Shown here piece by piece: positions 26,816-39,500 of a DNA stretch of 64,000 nucleotides. Location of the stretch: positions 16,033,667-16,097,666 of the forward strand of contig OX424568.1 in the NCBI GenBank assembly GCA_949152475.1. Reading direction: 5' to 3'. Under the pieces are notes generated by a model. It saw only the letters and a list, made by a program, of their open reading frames with translations. It was not told the DNA's origin and did not search any database. Both the position numbers and the translations under genes were made by a program. The DNA comes from Terebella lapidaria. Its lineage: Eukaryota > Annelida > Polychaeta > Terebellida > Terebellidae. Position 1 is the first letter of the stretch; each line of letters starts with the position of its first letter.

Positions 26816-29277
26816 TTTCCCATATGTTTAGAACCCAATTTCTCACTGCACTTGCAAGTTTTGATAGGAATTCCATATGCTCTCGTGGAATTGTTACTTT
26901 TAAGCTTTAAGCTGCTTCCAAGGTGAAGTAACAATCGTGATCCATAAAGAAATTTATTTGCCTTCTTACAAGTAACCTAAAAACTGAGAAACCATAATCA
27001 ACCAAATGGTCTACCTCCATCCCCCAATTTTGAACTGAAATCTTAAAATTTTGTCAATTTTCAACATGTTTTTAAAATGAACAAAGCTCTGTGCCCTATT
27101 TGTTTTTCTCCTGAAAAATGTGATGTGAACACTGTTAGATTTTAGTTATTCCATTAGGTTGATCAGCAAAACACACACACAAACATTAATACATTATGAT
27201 GTAACATTTCCGCAAAACGAATGAATCTTCAACATCAGTCTGTGCATGAATGTCTGTTGTCTGTGCATGTCTGTGCACAATGTCTGTGCATGTCTGTTAT
27301 TGCCTCAATAAGATTTCCTAGTGTATTGAGTTGGAATACTGATGCAGTGTACAAATTTTACATGGCTAAAAAGAATAAACAAGCTCACCTTGTAAAAAAA
27401 GCAATGTATCCTGAAAGAAAGTTCCTGCACAGGTATCTTGAAATAACTGGTGGAAAATCCATGATTACATGGCAAGCCAAACTTCCAGATATACTTTTCC
27501 TATGAGAAGCTTACTGCTATTTCGGAACGTGTACTCGGCATTACCGAGGGAAAGCATGCAGACAATAGGAATCATCAAAAAGATCAGGAGAAACCTTACT
27601 AAATCGCACCAGTTGGAAACTTCTTTTCCGCTGTTTCATTCCATCAAGAATATTGGAAGAAAAACACTTATTGTTGTCTCTTCAATCAAGGTTTTCTTTT
27701 TCGCCACTTGCTGAAACCATAAATCACGTGCCGTTGAAGGACAGAGGGATGCAGACCTGAATAGAGATAAGCGACGCTTGTAAGCCCACGAACCCCGCAG
27801 AGTTAGATTTCTGACGTAAAGCCACGCAACGGAGCTTTATTGTGTCTGTCCAGGATTTGACAGATTACAGGAATGATTGCAAAACATGCCACGGCTTGGA
27901 TATCATATCATTGCCTGGCCATTGGGATGATCACATACGCCTGAATTCATATCCATATATTGATGAGACTTTTTGTTCAGTGAATTTTGTCATTGCTTTT
28001 ATTTATCCCATTGCTCAATCATAGAAAATATATCCTGTTGAGGAAATATAATGCATATAGACTTAAAGTGTTTTCCAGAGGCCATATCTGAATATATATA
28101 TATATATAAAACCTGATACATGTTGCTCATGTTAATACCGGAGAATTGCCCACATGATGCATTTGTTCAGTTGATTATATACAATTTGTGTGACTTTGAT
28201 GTATCAGGGAAGTCACATTGAGTAGGAATAGTCTGCAAAGTCCAGTGTAATAAATGTTGTCTGGAAACTCATAGTTCGGACAAAGGTGATATACAATGGA
28301 CGTTGACAGGATTAGCTTTGATGATGGGCAAGCATGACTCGACTTTGAAGCGTGAACATTTCGCTGGAAAAAAATGCACGCTTTTCATGTACCGGGTATG
28401 TCCTATTCTAAATCCATTTCTGTTATGTGAGACACTTTCACCAGAACAAACGTGCACGTGTATCTCGTTAATAGCTTAAAACATATCGTAATGATGATAT
28501 TCCACCGGTCTCATTTGCTTACATCCATCGCATCTCCCAGGTTCAAATTGTCTACCAGAGGCGACAACTAACTCATGAATATTTATGAAGGCAGACGACA
28601 TAAGATCTCATAAATACACCGTCTCTTGGCGTCGTGGTGAACCAAAAGTCACATGACCTTGTCGTCGCCGGGATCGAGGGATTCCAAGTAGTGTCCCATG
28701 ACCTCCCACGGTTAGTTTTTCTGGTAAAGAGGCCGCAAATTGAGGTCCAGCCACTCATTATGTCAGCTCGTTGTTGTCCTTGCGTCAACTAAGTGGGAGT
28801 ACTTAATGGCTGCAGCTTTGATGCTCACTGTAGTGTCAATTAGAGGGGATGAGAAGGGGGGGGGGGGGGTAGCACTTCGACGCTGATCCTGAGTTTTACG
28901 AGGGTAAAATACACTCCAAATTCGGACAACGGAATTCGCAACTGGGGAGACTTCGTTTTCCCACTTCCAGTGCATTGCATTGTGGGATATTAGACATGTG
29001 CAAGCTCCATAAACCACGGATAAGCCGTAGAGTCCATCCTGTTCAATTATATAAGGGGCATTGGGAGCGAGGAGGGGGGGGGGGGGGAGTTGTGTCATGT
29101 AGAAGAGGAGGTTTTATTACTCAGGATAAGGAAGTGGCCCTTTTCAAGGCGTAAAATGGAAATATCATTATGCCGCGGACCTGGAGATGGTCAACACCGT
29201 CTCATTTCCATTCGGATTTACAGTCCTTTGGCTCTGTTTTTCCCTCTCCGTAATTTCAACCCCATATCTCACATCAG

Positions 29278-30395
29278 CCCCCCCCCCCCCTCCACCACCC
29301 AGTCAAAAGAAACACTCTCATATCCACGGCACCCATACAAATCCGCGCCTGATTCGACTCAAGAATCTACATCGTGTTTCCCAAGACTCGCAGGTCCCTG
29401 GGGTGTTCTGAGAAGGCTCGTTAGAGATGTGGGATATTATCCGTGTTTATCCCCGTCAACCATCTCCGATCTCCCACTGCGATACTGTCAGTCGCAGTTA
29501 CACATTCATCATACCCCCGTCACATGACCACCATCAGAGAAGTCACATGACCAGTTTATGTTCGGTCTCCAATGTAAATAACATTCATTGGAAATGTCAT
29601 GTTTAGTAACACTCTCACAATGGGAGAATTGTGCTTGTGTTCATCAATGCATAAGAAATAGAAATATTATATATACGTGCATTTATTATGTGTGTTATAT
29701 ACATTTTCCTGGACGGGAATTTGCGGCGGAAGCCGATCGTCATTGACAGATGCAAAGCAGCGTCATCTATTATGAAATAGCGACTTGCCGGAGGATATTT
29801 CTCCTGACGAGATAAAAGTTTCATGGCACTTTGCAAAGGATTATGGGAGGAGACTCGTGCTCTATATTGACGTCAAAAAACCCGCCCAAAGTCATGTACG
29901 ACAGTTGCTCTGACAAAGTATTGCTATTTTTTCACTACCGCCCCCCAAGTAAATTCTATGTGTGTGTTTAATCAGGCAAAGCGATTCGACACATTGTATC
30001 AATGGAACAAACTGTAGGAGCATTGTACGCTTTGGGAAACATCCAATACCAATCATTACTCGCACCAGGGAAATAATTGTAATACATGCAATCTATTCTC
30101 TACATGGAAACAGATGAAATGCCATTCGGTGAATGCTACCAGGAATTGTTTGGGATATTTTCGGTGCATGCATTGTCCAAGATGCGATATGTGTTCATGT
30201 ATGACCATTCTGAATGCGATGGAGCTGGGAAACATACCATGAATAGAATGTGTTTCATTGTGCACTAAACTTGCAGCTTGTGCCTCACATTGCAGGTTCA
30301 TGTTGTGAAAACCAGGGAAGAGCTGCGGAATAATTAAATAATGACCGTCTCATCATATCTTGGATTTATTTTGTTTCCGTCTACAAAAACACACG
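29278..30395 (+). promoter_or_regulatory. Probable upstream/5' region of the plus-strand gene
   Basis: Unique sequence between the tandem array and the first coding exon. It starts with a C-run (29278-29291). A perfect palindromic cAMP-response-like site, TGACGTCA, lies at 29868-29875 and is followed by the GC-box-like 'cccgccc'. I cannot locate a transcription start or TATA box with confidence. No open frame here looks coding. Confidence 0.3.
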
Positions 30396-30594
30396 ATGTA
30401 TCCTGACAGGCTAAAGAGCTGCAGACATATTCAACTCGCAGCTATCAGACGAAACCTAGGAATATTCCTGATACACGCTGTAATTTTCTCAATGTTTTCC
30501 CCGGTCTGTTCTTCCGTAGAGTGTTCGCAATCCTGCCAGGAAGGGTACTACATCAGCGCGCAGTGTACACCAACATCCGATGTCTTCTGCAAAC
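30396..30594 (+). CDS. Exon 1: signal peptide and first cysteine module
   Basis: Residues 1-66. The hydrophobic core GIFLIHAVIFSMF is followed by a TNFR-like pattern: cysteines at 43, 47, 57 and 65, with PTSDV before the last. Donor gtgagt. Ends in phase 1. Confidence 0.85.
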
Positions 30595-33500
30595 GTGAGT
30601 ACCAGTCTGTGTACCTATATTTGTTTATACAGTCAGTGGATCCTGTGTTAAAAACCACCTGTTGTGAGAGACCACCCTTGCATCATACAGTGCTCTCCTT
30701 GGTCCCAAATGGTCTTTGATCATGTAAATGAGCCTGCTATGAGAGACCACCTGTCATTTAAGACTACATTTTTGGGGTCCCTTGGGAGGTATGAAATCAC
30801 AGGATCCACTTTACATTATAAATACAATGTAAACACATGTTTATTTGGGTATGTTGAACACAGTTTTTGACACACTCGTGTCATGATGTTAATTAATATA
30901 CCGGTAATATAATATTTTATTGCTGTCTGTAAAGTTGATTTGAATAAAGTAAGTTTTGTGTTAGGAACGGGAAATAGAAAGTTGAGAAACTACTGTGTGA
31001 GGAATTTATGAATATGTTGGAATCTGTTAGAAGGAGCCCTTCAATTTCCTGGCCAAGAGATGCTTTGGAAAAACAGGATTTTCTCTAGTATTCGGTAATT
31101 AAGTTAGTTTATTGACATGTATTTCTATCGATGGGGAACTATTTCATCAGCAAACATCTGTTCAGTAATCATGGGGAAAAAACTGAGGAAATTGAGCAAA
31201 CACCTCCGAAGTTACATTTTGTAATTGGAGTCTGGAATTTGGCGTGTAGAAAGTCGTGAATCATGTGGACTTCGGAGGGATTTGCACAACGACATTCATT
31301 TATCAAAGTAAAAGGACAAGTAATCTTTTCACGAGTTTAGTGGGAGATTAAAGTGGAGACACTCGCGACCTGCAGCTGATGTGATGTAGTGGTTCGTAAA
31401 AGCTCGCTGACACTTTGTTGATAGAGGTGGTCCCCATAGCTACGATTTTGGTTTTTTTTGCGGTCCCTTGACATGGACGCGCTGGTAATGACATGTTTGC
31501 TTGGTACGTTTATTTCCGCAACTTTTAACGTCATTTGGTCAAGTGGGGACATGTGAATGTAGAAGGAAAGTTTTCAATGGACATTATAAATTGTTTGCAA
31601 AATGTAAATGGAATATTCAATGGAATAGTGAACTTGATACCATAACTCGGGAGAAACTGGAAAATATTAGGCAATTTGAAAACCGAAATCGCCCTGGGGT
31701 TGGATGTTTGATTTTACCAGACCACTGGGTTGTGTTAAATTCCAGACAGTGATTTCCCTTCTGGCCAGATTTGTTTTCTCCTTCGGGTTGTTGTAGCTAA
31801 ACAAGTTAAATGTCCTACCTAAAGGCAAAATGGATTTTAGGTTACCGGACCTATGGTCCGATAACCTATTGGCATGGCGTTGCGTCCGTCGTCCGTCGTC
31901 GTCGTCGTCCACATTTTTATCTTTTTTGTTTACGGGCAAATTTTTCTGAAATGTTGCACAAAAATACTTAAAAATAATTCAAGAAGGAGATATTTTTTAG
32001 TTTTTTGATTTTCGCTTTTTTTTTCAAAATGGCGGCCGTTTTCGACGAAAAATGCCTGATTTTGGACTTCGGCGGCCATTTTCTCAAAATCTGTTCAGTA
32101 ACTTTTTTTCTTTTTGATACATAACACTTCTCATATGTACTTCTATTATGCCTATAAATTTCGTTGGGCTTGAATCGCTCGAAGTGGGCCATTTTGGTCC
32201 AAACTCGGCCCAAATGGGACTTTCCCATGTTAAATTCTCCTATGCTTTATAATGGGACACATTATGCCTGATATCTCACTTAATATTAAGATTAGAGACT
32301 AGGATTCAATTGTGGACATATAGGAAATGATATATGCTGAATATTCTCGTGACCTTGAATTTGACCTTTGACCTCTTTTTCAAGGTCACAGGACAAAACA
32401 GCTAATATCTCGCTTATTATCGACTTTACAGCTTAGGAATCAATTGTGAACATATAGGTAATGATATATGCTGAATATGCTCATGACCTTGAATTTGACC
32501 TTTGACCTCATTTTCAAGGTCACAGGACAAAATGGCCAATTTCTCGCTCATCATCGACTTTACAGCTTAGGAATCAATTGTGGACATATAGGAAATGATA
32601 TATGCTGAATATTCTGATGGCCTTGAATTTGACCTTCGACCCCATTTTCAAGGTCATAGGACAAAATGGCTAATATCTCGCTTGTTAACGACTTTACAGC
32701 TTAGGAATCAGGTATGAACATATGGGAAATGATATATGCAAATTATTGTCATGACCTTGAATTTGACCTTTGACCTCTTTTCAAGGTCACAGAACAAAAT
32801 GGCTAATATCTCACTTATTATCGTTTTTACAGCTTTGGAACCAATTATGGACATATAGGAAATGATATACCGTATTTATTCAATTAGTTCGAACACTCTA
32901 ATAATTCGAACACCAAAAATTATTCAAGAAAATAATTTCCAAATTGACTCGTTTAGTTCGAACAGTCAAATTTACGATCGAAATTTCGATTGAAACAACG
33001 AACGAAATCAACTTGTCAGCTGCCAAAACTTACAACTCGCCGGGTGGCAGCACTACGAGATGAGTAATCAGCGATATATTCGCCAGGTGGCAGTGATCGC
33101 GATTAGGCCTTCCAATGCTAGGGTATGACAAAAAGCGCGGACCTCATAGTGCCAGGCGGTTTGCGGGCCATTGAAGATTTCCGAGTCGAGTGACTCGAAT
33201 GCACTTGCAATATGACTAGAACCTAGCATCAATGCGAGATTATAAATTACAGTTACCCGGCGATTTAGCAGCCAGTTATTCAAGTTTTTTTTTTAAAATG
33301 CTAGTTGTCTGCTGTTAACCTATCATTCGTACAGGCCCTAACCAGCCAACATGAGCGGCATCTGTCAACTCGCGTAGGCCTATCTGCCATGGCATGATCG
33401 ATCTGGGTTTGGGATTTTTTTTCGTTTTGACGGACGATTTTATCGTGAATCTAATAATTCGAACATTTCAAAATTTAATTATTTTTAGCTGTTCGAACTA

Positions 33501-36500
33501 ATTGAATAAATACGGTATGCTGAATATTCTGATGACCTTGAATTTGACTTCTGACCTCAATCTCAAGGTCACAGGACATAATGGCTCATATCTTGCTCCT
33601 CTATTGACTGCATGGCTTGGGAATCAATTGTGGTGATATAGAAAATGATATACACTGAATATTTTGATGACCTTGAATTTGACCTTTGCCTTCATTTTCA
33701 AGACCACAGCACAAAATTGCTAATATCTCTCTGATTTTTGAATTTACAGCTTAGCAATCAACTGTGGATATGATATATGCTTGATATTATAAATGCTGAA
33801 TATTCTCTTAACCAGTGACTTGGCTAACATCTAAAATATTAAACATTGTCCGGTAACCTATCTTTGGCCCTCGGCCTAATTTTTTTTTTGCGGTGTTTTC
33901 TTCCTCCATTGTTCACAGATTAGATCGTAAAAAAAATAAAAGGCATACGGAGCCTGTATTATCGTGATCATCGCAAGAGCCGGAAATTTTTTTTTTTGGA
34001 GGGGCTTTCAGTTCTTGGTCAAAACACTCAAAAGCCAGTAAATAATTAAGAAGCACATTGGGGATAGCCAAGATAAATATTGATTCTAAATTTAGGAGTA
34101 GCTACGCTGGAGGCAAGACATGATACATGTATGTCGCATGATCCGTTAACTCGATTACATATCGCTCGGGATGCGACACAGCAACAAAACTGTCAGTGAC
34201 GGACACGGCGCGACATCGGTTGCCATGGCGATAACAGACTCTACGTTCATCATCTCCATAATGTACGCCCCCGGGGACGTGTTTACATGCCCTCTAGTGG
34301 GAAAAACGGGAACTTTATGGCATATCACATCAGCGTTCGGCGGTCCTTAGGACTTTGAATAAAGCCAATGTCTGAGAGCGTGTAATGCTACTTTCTTGGA
34401 AGCTAAGTACATGCTTTATGTCTGGGTGTATATCATATGATATGTAGACAGCCATGTACAATCTTACAGTGTTATACTAGCTGAACTCAATTAGAAGTTG
34501 TGTATTTGGAGGATGTTAGGTTTATGTGGAAGATCGTATGACAAGAAAGCTTGTTTAATAATTATCAATAAAACATCAGTATATGCTAATTAAGTTAGTG
34601 TAGAAATTCATCAACCAATCGAATTAGGTTACCGAACCTTCGTTTAGCATGTTTAGTGGCAAGTTTCATCCTCTCTCTCCTCCATATATATGTAAGCTGC
34701 ATCGAATGAACTCCTAGAATACTTCAAGATAGACCCTAAATATTGGCACATTCTAATGGGAAGTCATAATAGCAAATTTAGTGGTGAGCATGAATTTGAC
34801 CTTCAGTGTACTTGAAAGGTCAAAACAGCAATTCTGCAACAACAATATGTGATTCAACATTATACATTAACTTCGGTAACTTTTCTCGGCCTTTAGGCTG
34901 ATTGAGGCATTTCGAAATGCTTTTATGGTTTTAGCAGTTTTGGTTTCCGACCGATTTGAAGTTGATTTGAATAAAGCAAGTTTTGTGTTATAGGAACGGG
35001 AAATAGCAAGTTGAAAAACTACCATTATGAGGAATTTATGAATGTGTTGGAATCTGTTGAAAGGAGCCCATCAATTTCCTGTTAAGTTAGTTTATTGACA
35101 TGTATTTCTATTGATGGGGAACTATTTCATCAGCAAACATCTGTTCAGTAATCATGGGGAAAAAACTGAGGAAATTGAGCAAACACCTCAGAAGTTACAT
35201 TTTGTAATTGGAGTCTGGAATTTGGCATGTAGAAAGTCGTGAATCATGTGGACTTCGGAGGGATTTGCACATCGACATTCATTTATCAAAGTAAAAGGAC
35301 AAGTAATCTTTTCACGAGTTTAGTGGGAGATTAAAGTGGAGACACTCGCGACCTGCAGCTGATGTGATGTAGTGGTTCGTAAAAGCTCGCTGACACTTTG
35401 TTGATAGAGGTGGTCCCCATAGCTACGATTTTGGGTTTTTTGTTGCGGTCCCTTGACATGGACGCCCTGGTAATGACATGTTCGTTTTGGGTGTGTTTAT
35501 TTCCGCAACTTTTAACGTCGTTTGGTCAAGTGGGGACATGTGAATGTAGATGGAAAGTTTTCAATGGACATTATAAATTGTTTGCAAAATGTAAATGGAA
35601 TATTCATTGGAAAAGTGAACTTGATATCAAGCAAGCAATATTTATAAGTGATCTCCAGTTTCACGTTTCGGTATTCAACCGTGTTTGCGTGAATCCATTA
35701 GGAACTGCCCTCATCTTTGGCTTTACCACTTTAATAGAAAGGTGCAAACTGTTTCCATGGCAACCAAGCAATCTGTCTTGCTAGTGCCGGACACAATAGG
35801 ATGTTTGCCGTTTCCCATCACACTTTCCAAAGAATTGTCAGCGTTGACGACAGTCGCGCGGTCTTGGGGAAACGTTAGCGGGCACATAAAAGCACTGGGG
35901 ACAATTGAGTTGAGGGAGGAACGGGAAACTGACCCAAAAAGGAGTCTTTTGTTTGGTAAATTTCCAGCGATATTCATGAACATCCGTTGTGATATTCGGT
36001 TTGCATGTTGTCATGAATCGAACTAAATTAGTAGGTTTTATTTCTACGGAGCTTTTGTCGGTAACTTGGTAGACATGCATTTTGTGTTCAACAGATTAGC
36101 TTTCATGTATATAATGTCCCCATCTGTCAAAACCGCAGGAATTTTTACATCAATCAATCCAGCTTTGAAGATTGCATGCGAATGAAAATGGAATGAAACT
36201 TTTATTCAACATTGTGGAGTTCTTCGATAGTATTTTCCCCAAAAACACAATATAATATTTCCCAAATAATCGAACAAAGGAAAATAGAACCACCTGATTA
36301 GATAAATGGTGGATGAATCTGGTAGAAATCACTTCCATTTACAGGAAAATCTAATGCAACTCAGAAATAAGAGGTCAAGTGCTTCTTAATGACCCGTGGT
36401 GGAAAATTTACATTACCAAGAATAACAGCCATGTTTCGGAATGACCCGGTCTAATGTCAACTTATCGCCCAGAGGGGTTTTCCAGTCGCGAACAAGGACA

Positions 36501-39500
36501 TCGGACCAGTTTGGTCCACTTGTGGGTCATTTGGCAAGCCGGTTGCCAACGGTTACCAAGTGACCATACCCCTGACCCCACCCTGGGGATGTATAACTGA
36601 CAACATGGGGGTCATTAATCTTATGTTGGGGGGGGGGGGGGGGGGGGGGGGGTGTCAGGGCTGGATTTTTTTCGGGGTAGAAAAATAATATATGGGTTTA
36701 ACAGTGAGGGGTCAGAAATGCATTTGGATTTGACCACTGTGCCACAGGCCACCTAAACCCTCCTGCCCCTCCCCCAACCCCTAAAACCCACAAATTTTGT
36801 GTTATTGTCACAAAGGGAGTCGGGTGGTTACCAAGGTTACTAAGCACCATAACTCGGGAGGAACTGGAAAATATTAGGCAATTTGAAAACCCAAATCGCC
36901 CTGGGGTTGGATGTTTGATTTTACCAGACCACTGGGTTGTGTTAAATTCCAGACAGTGATTTCCCTTCTGGCCAGATTTGTTTTCTCCTTCGGGGTGTTG
37001 TAATTGAAAATTGACCTTTATTGAGCAAGCTAAACAAGTTAAATGTCTTACCTAAAGGCAAAATGGATTTTTTTTTTTTGCGGTGTTTTCTTCCTCCCTT
37101 GTTCACAGATTAGATCGTAAAAAAAATAAAAGGCATACGGAGCCTGTATTATCGTGATCATCTCAACAGCCGGAAATTTTTTTTTTTTCAGAGGGTCTTT
37201 CAGTTTTTGGTCAAAACACTCAAAAGCCAGTAAATAATTAAGAAGCACGTTGGGGATAGCCAAGATAAATATTGATTCTAAATTTAGGAGTATCCACGCT
37301 GAAGGCAAGACATGATACATGTATGTCGCGTGATCCGTTAACTCGATTACATATCGCTCGGGATGCGACACAGCAACAAAACTGTCAGTGACGGACACGG
37401 CGCGACATCGGTTGCTATGGCGATAACAAGGCTCTACGTTCATCATCTCCATAATGTACGCCCCCGGGGATGTGTTTACATGCCCTCTAGTGGGAAAAAC
37501 GGGAACTTTATGGCATATCACATCAGCTTTCGGCGGTCCTTAGGACTTTGAATAAAGCCAATGTCTGAGAGCGTGTAATGCTACTTTCTTGGAAGCTAAG
37601 TATATGCTTTATGTCTGGGTGTATATCATATGATATGTAGACAGCCATGTAAAATCTTACAGTGTTATACTAGCTGAACTCGATTAGAAGTTGTGTACTT
37701 GGAGGATATGTTAAGTTTATATGGAAGATCGTATGACAAGAAAGCTTGTTTAATAATTATTAATAAAACATCAGTATATGCTGATTAGATTAGTGTAGAA
37801 ATTCCCCAACCAATTGTATTAGGTTACTGAACTTTCGTTCAGCATGTATAGCATGTTCATAGTGGCAAATTTCATCCTCTCTTTCCTTCATAATGTAAGC
37901 TGCATCGAATAAACTTCCAGAATACTTCAAGATACACTCTAAATACCGGTATTAGCACTTTCAAATGGGAAGTTATAATAACAATTTTAGTGGTGACCTT
38001 GAATTTAACCTTCAATGAGCTTGAAAGGTCAAAACAGCAATTTAGGTGACAAAAACTTACTTAGTCCGCTACAAACAGTGAGGTAACGAAAAGTCAAAAT
38101 TTAAAAGTAAATTTCTTGAATATTATATCTCCAAAATGACCTAATTTTATAGGGTAACTGATCAGCATCCTGATACTGAGAAGAAAATATGGGGTCACCG
38201 TGCTGGTTTCTTCAACATATTCGATCAAAATCACAAACATTTACCTAAAATGACTTAAATTATGGCATTTTTGTACATTTTTTTGTCCATACCGGTATTC
38301 ACATCTTGCAGTGTGTTTTCAATGCGAACGGACAAGGTGACCCCCCTATTTTCTTCTCAGGTTTAGGATGCTGATCAACTACTCTATAAAATATGTCATT
38401 TTGAAACTCGAGATTATTGATACAGTTATTTAGTTTTAAAAACTCTTTGACCCCCCTCCCCTCATTGTTTGGAGCGGACTACCATAACACCATACATTTC
38501 TTCGTTAACCTTTCTCAATCGTCAGGCTAATTTGTTTTTGTTTGTCTGTTGCAGGCTGCCAGGATAAGTGTGCATACAAGCAGTATGAGTACAGTCCTTG
38601 TTACGGCAAGCAGGACAGGGACTGCAAAGGTAGGACCACACTTGCAATGAAATTTGTGAAAAAATGTACAAACAAATTACATTCAATACATTTCAATACA
38701 GTGAATACAATTGTATGTATTTGATGATATAAACAAAAAAAAATTTCGGTAGAAAGCATATGAACTGATACTTATGTTCTGTATTATGTACATTGATATA
38801 TGAATAACAAAAACACGAAATGTGTAAATGTGTAAAAACTGCTAGCATGTTTCATAGTAATCCATACAACGGTTAATTTTGTACTAAATCATTCGCTCGT
38901 GTGTGATTTTCCTTTCACGTGAATGTGATGGAGGGTTTTTCACAAGATCTCTTGTGCTACCTAATCAGCACACATCATGCTTAACAATGACTACGATTTG
39001 AGCTCATTCAGTCCACTTTTGTAATCAGTAACAATTGAGGGAAAGCGATCCATCTGTGAATCTTTAGCCAAATGAAGACGTATTAATTTCAGGGGGATTT
39101 TCACTGATAAATAGGGGCCATCCATTATTTACCGTGCGAAGAATCTGCGGCAATGAATCTATGTGAAAACTACCAGGTCCTTCCCCATTGCTCAGAACGA
39201 GTTGCGGTTATCAGTGATTGAAGACAGTTTTCTGTTGTTTCTCTGGGACCATACAGTAATCCTGTACAAACTTGAAAACTTGATGGAGGTATTGCCGAAA
39301 ATGGTGGAAACAACTCAAGCGATGAGAAATACCAATGAAATGTGGACTACTAGTAGTTTCATGTTTGGGTTTTTTCTGTACCAAGGAATTAATATGAGAT
39401 TTAATTATTTTGCCCTTCATTTCTTGCACTAAGGCACATATTTCATGATGTGCTTGCCATTCGCAAGTCAATATTTCTCTCGTGTGAAAATGCAAAGGCA

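Larger units (their letters stand above)
23741..29277. repeat. Tandem ~6.7-kb unit, partial copy D with nested insertions
   Basis: Fourth copy, the most diverged. It stops near 29277, where homology to copy A position ~2699 ends in a C-run, so only the first ~2.8 kb of the unit is present once the insertion at 24097-26815 is removed. This marks the right edge of the array, about 1.1 kb upstream of the plus-strand gene start. A short imperfect run of 'tctgtgcatg' repeats lies at about 27235-27300. G-runs lie at 28856-28869 and about 29073-29087. Confidence 0.85.
30932..34903. repeat. Intron-1 tandem duplication, copy 1
   Basis: Direct repeat of 34965-38532. It is nearly identical through 30932-31650, 31651-31838 and 33880-34620. 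It lacks a ~1.2-kb segment present in copy 2 and carries the element at 31838-33879, which copy 2 lacks. The many short open frames are not conserved in frame between the copies. Confidence 0.85.
34965..38532. repeat. Intron-1 tandem duplication, copy 2
   Basis: Sister of 30932-34903. It holds an extra 35633-36846 segment and, inside the terminal hairpin element, a fold-back MITE. It ends about 20 bp before the exon 2 acceptor. The T-run near 37069-37080 is the empty site of HE5. Confidence 0.85.

Noticed and set aside
37048..37521. 157-residue minus-strand open frame in intron 1
   Set aside because: Low-complexity lysine runs come from the T-run, and the frame is not conserved in the sister copy at 33880-34330. 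Treated as non-coding.
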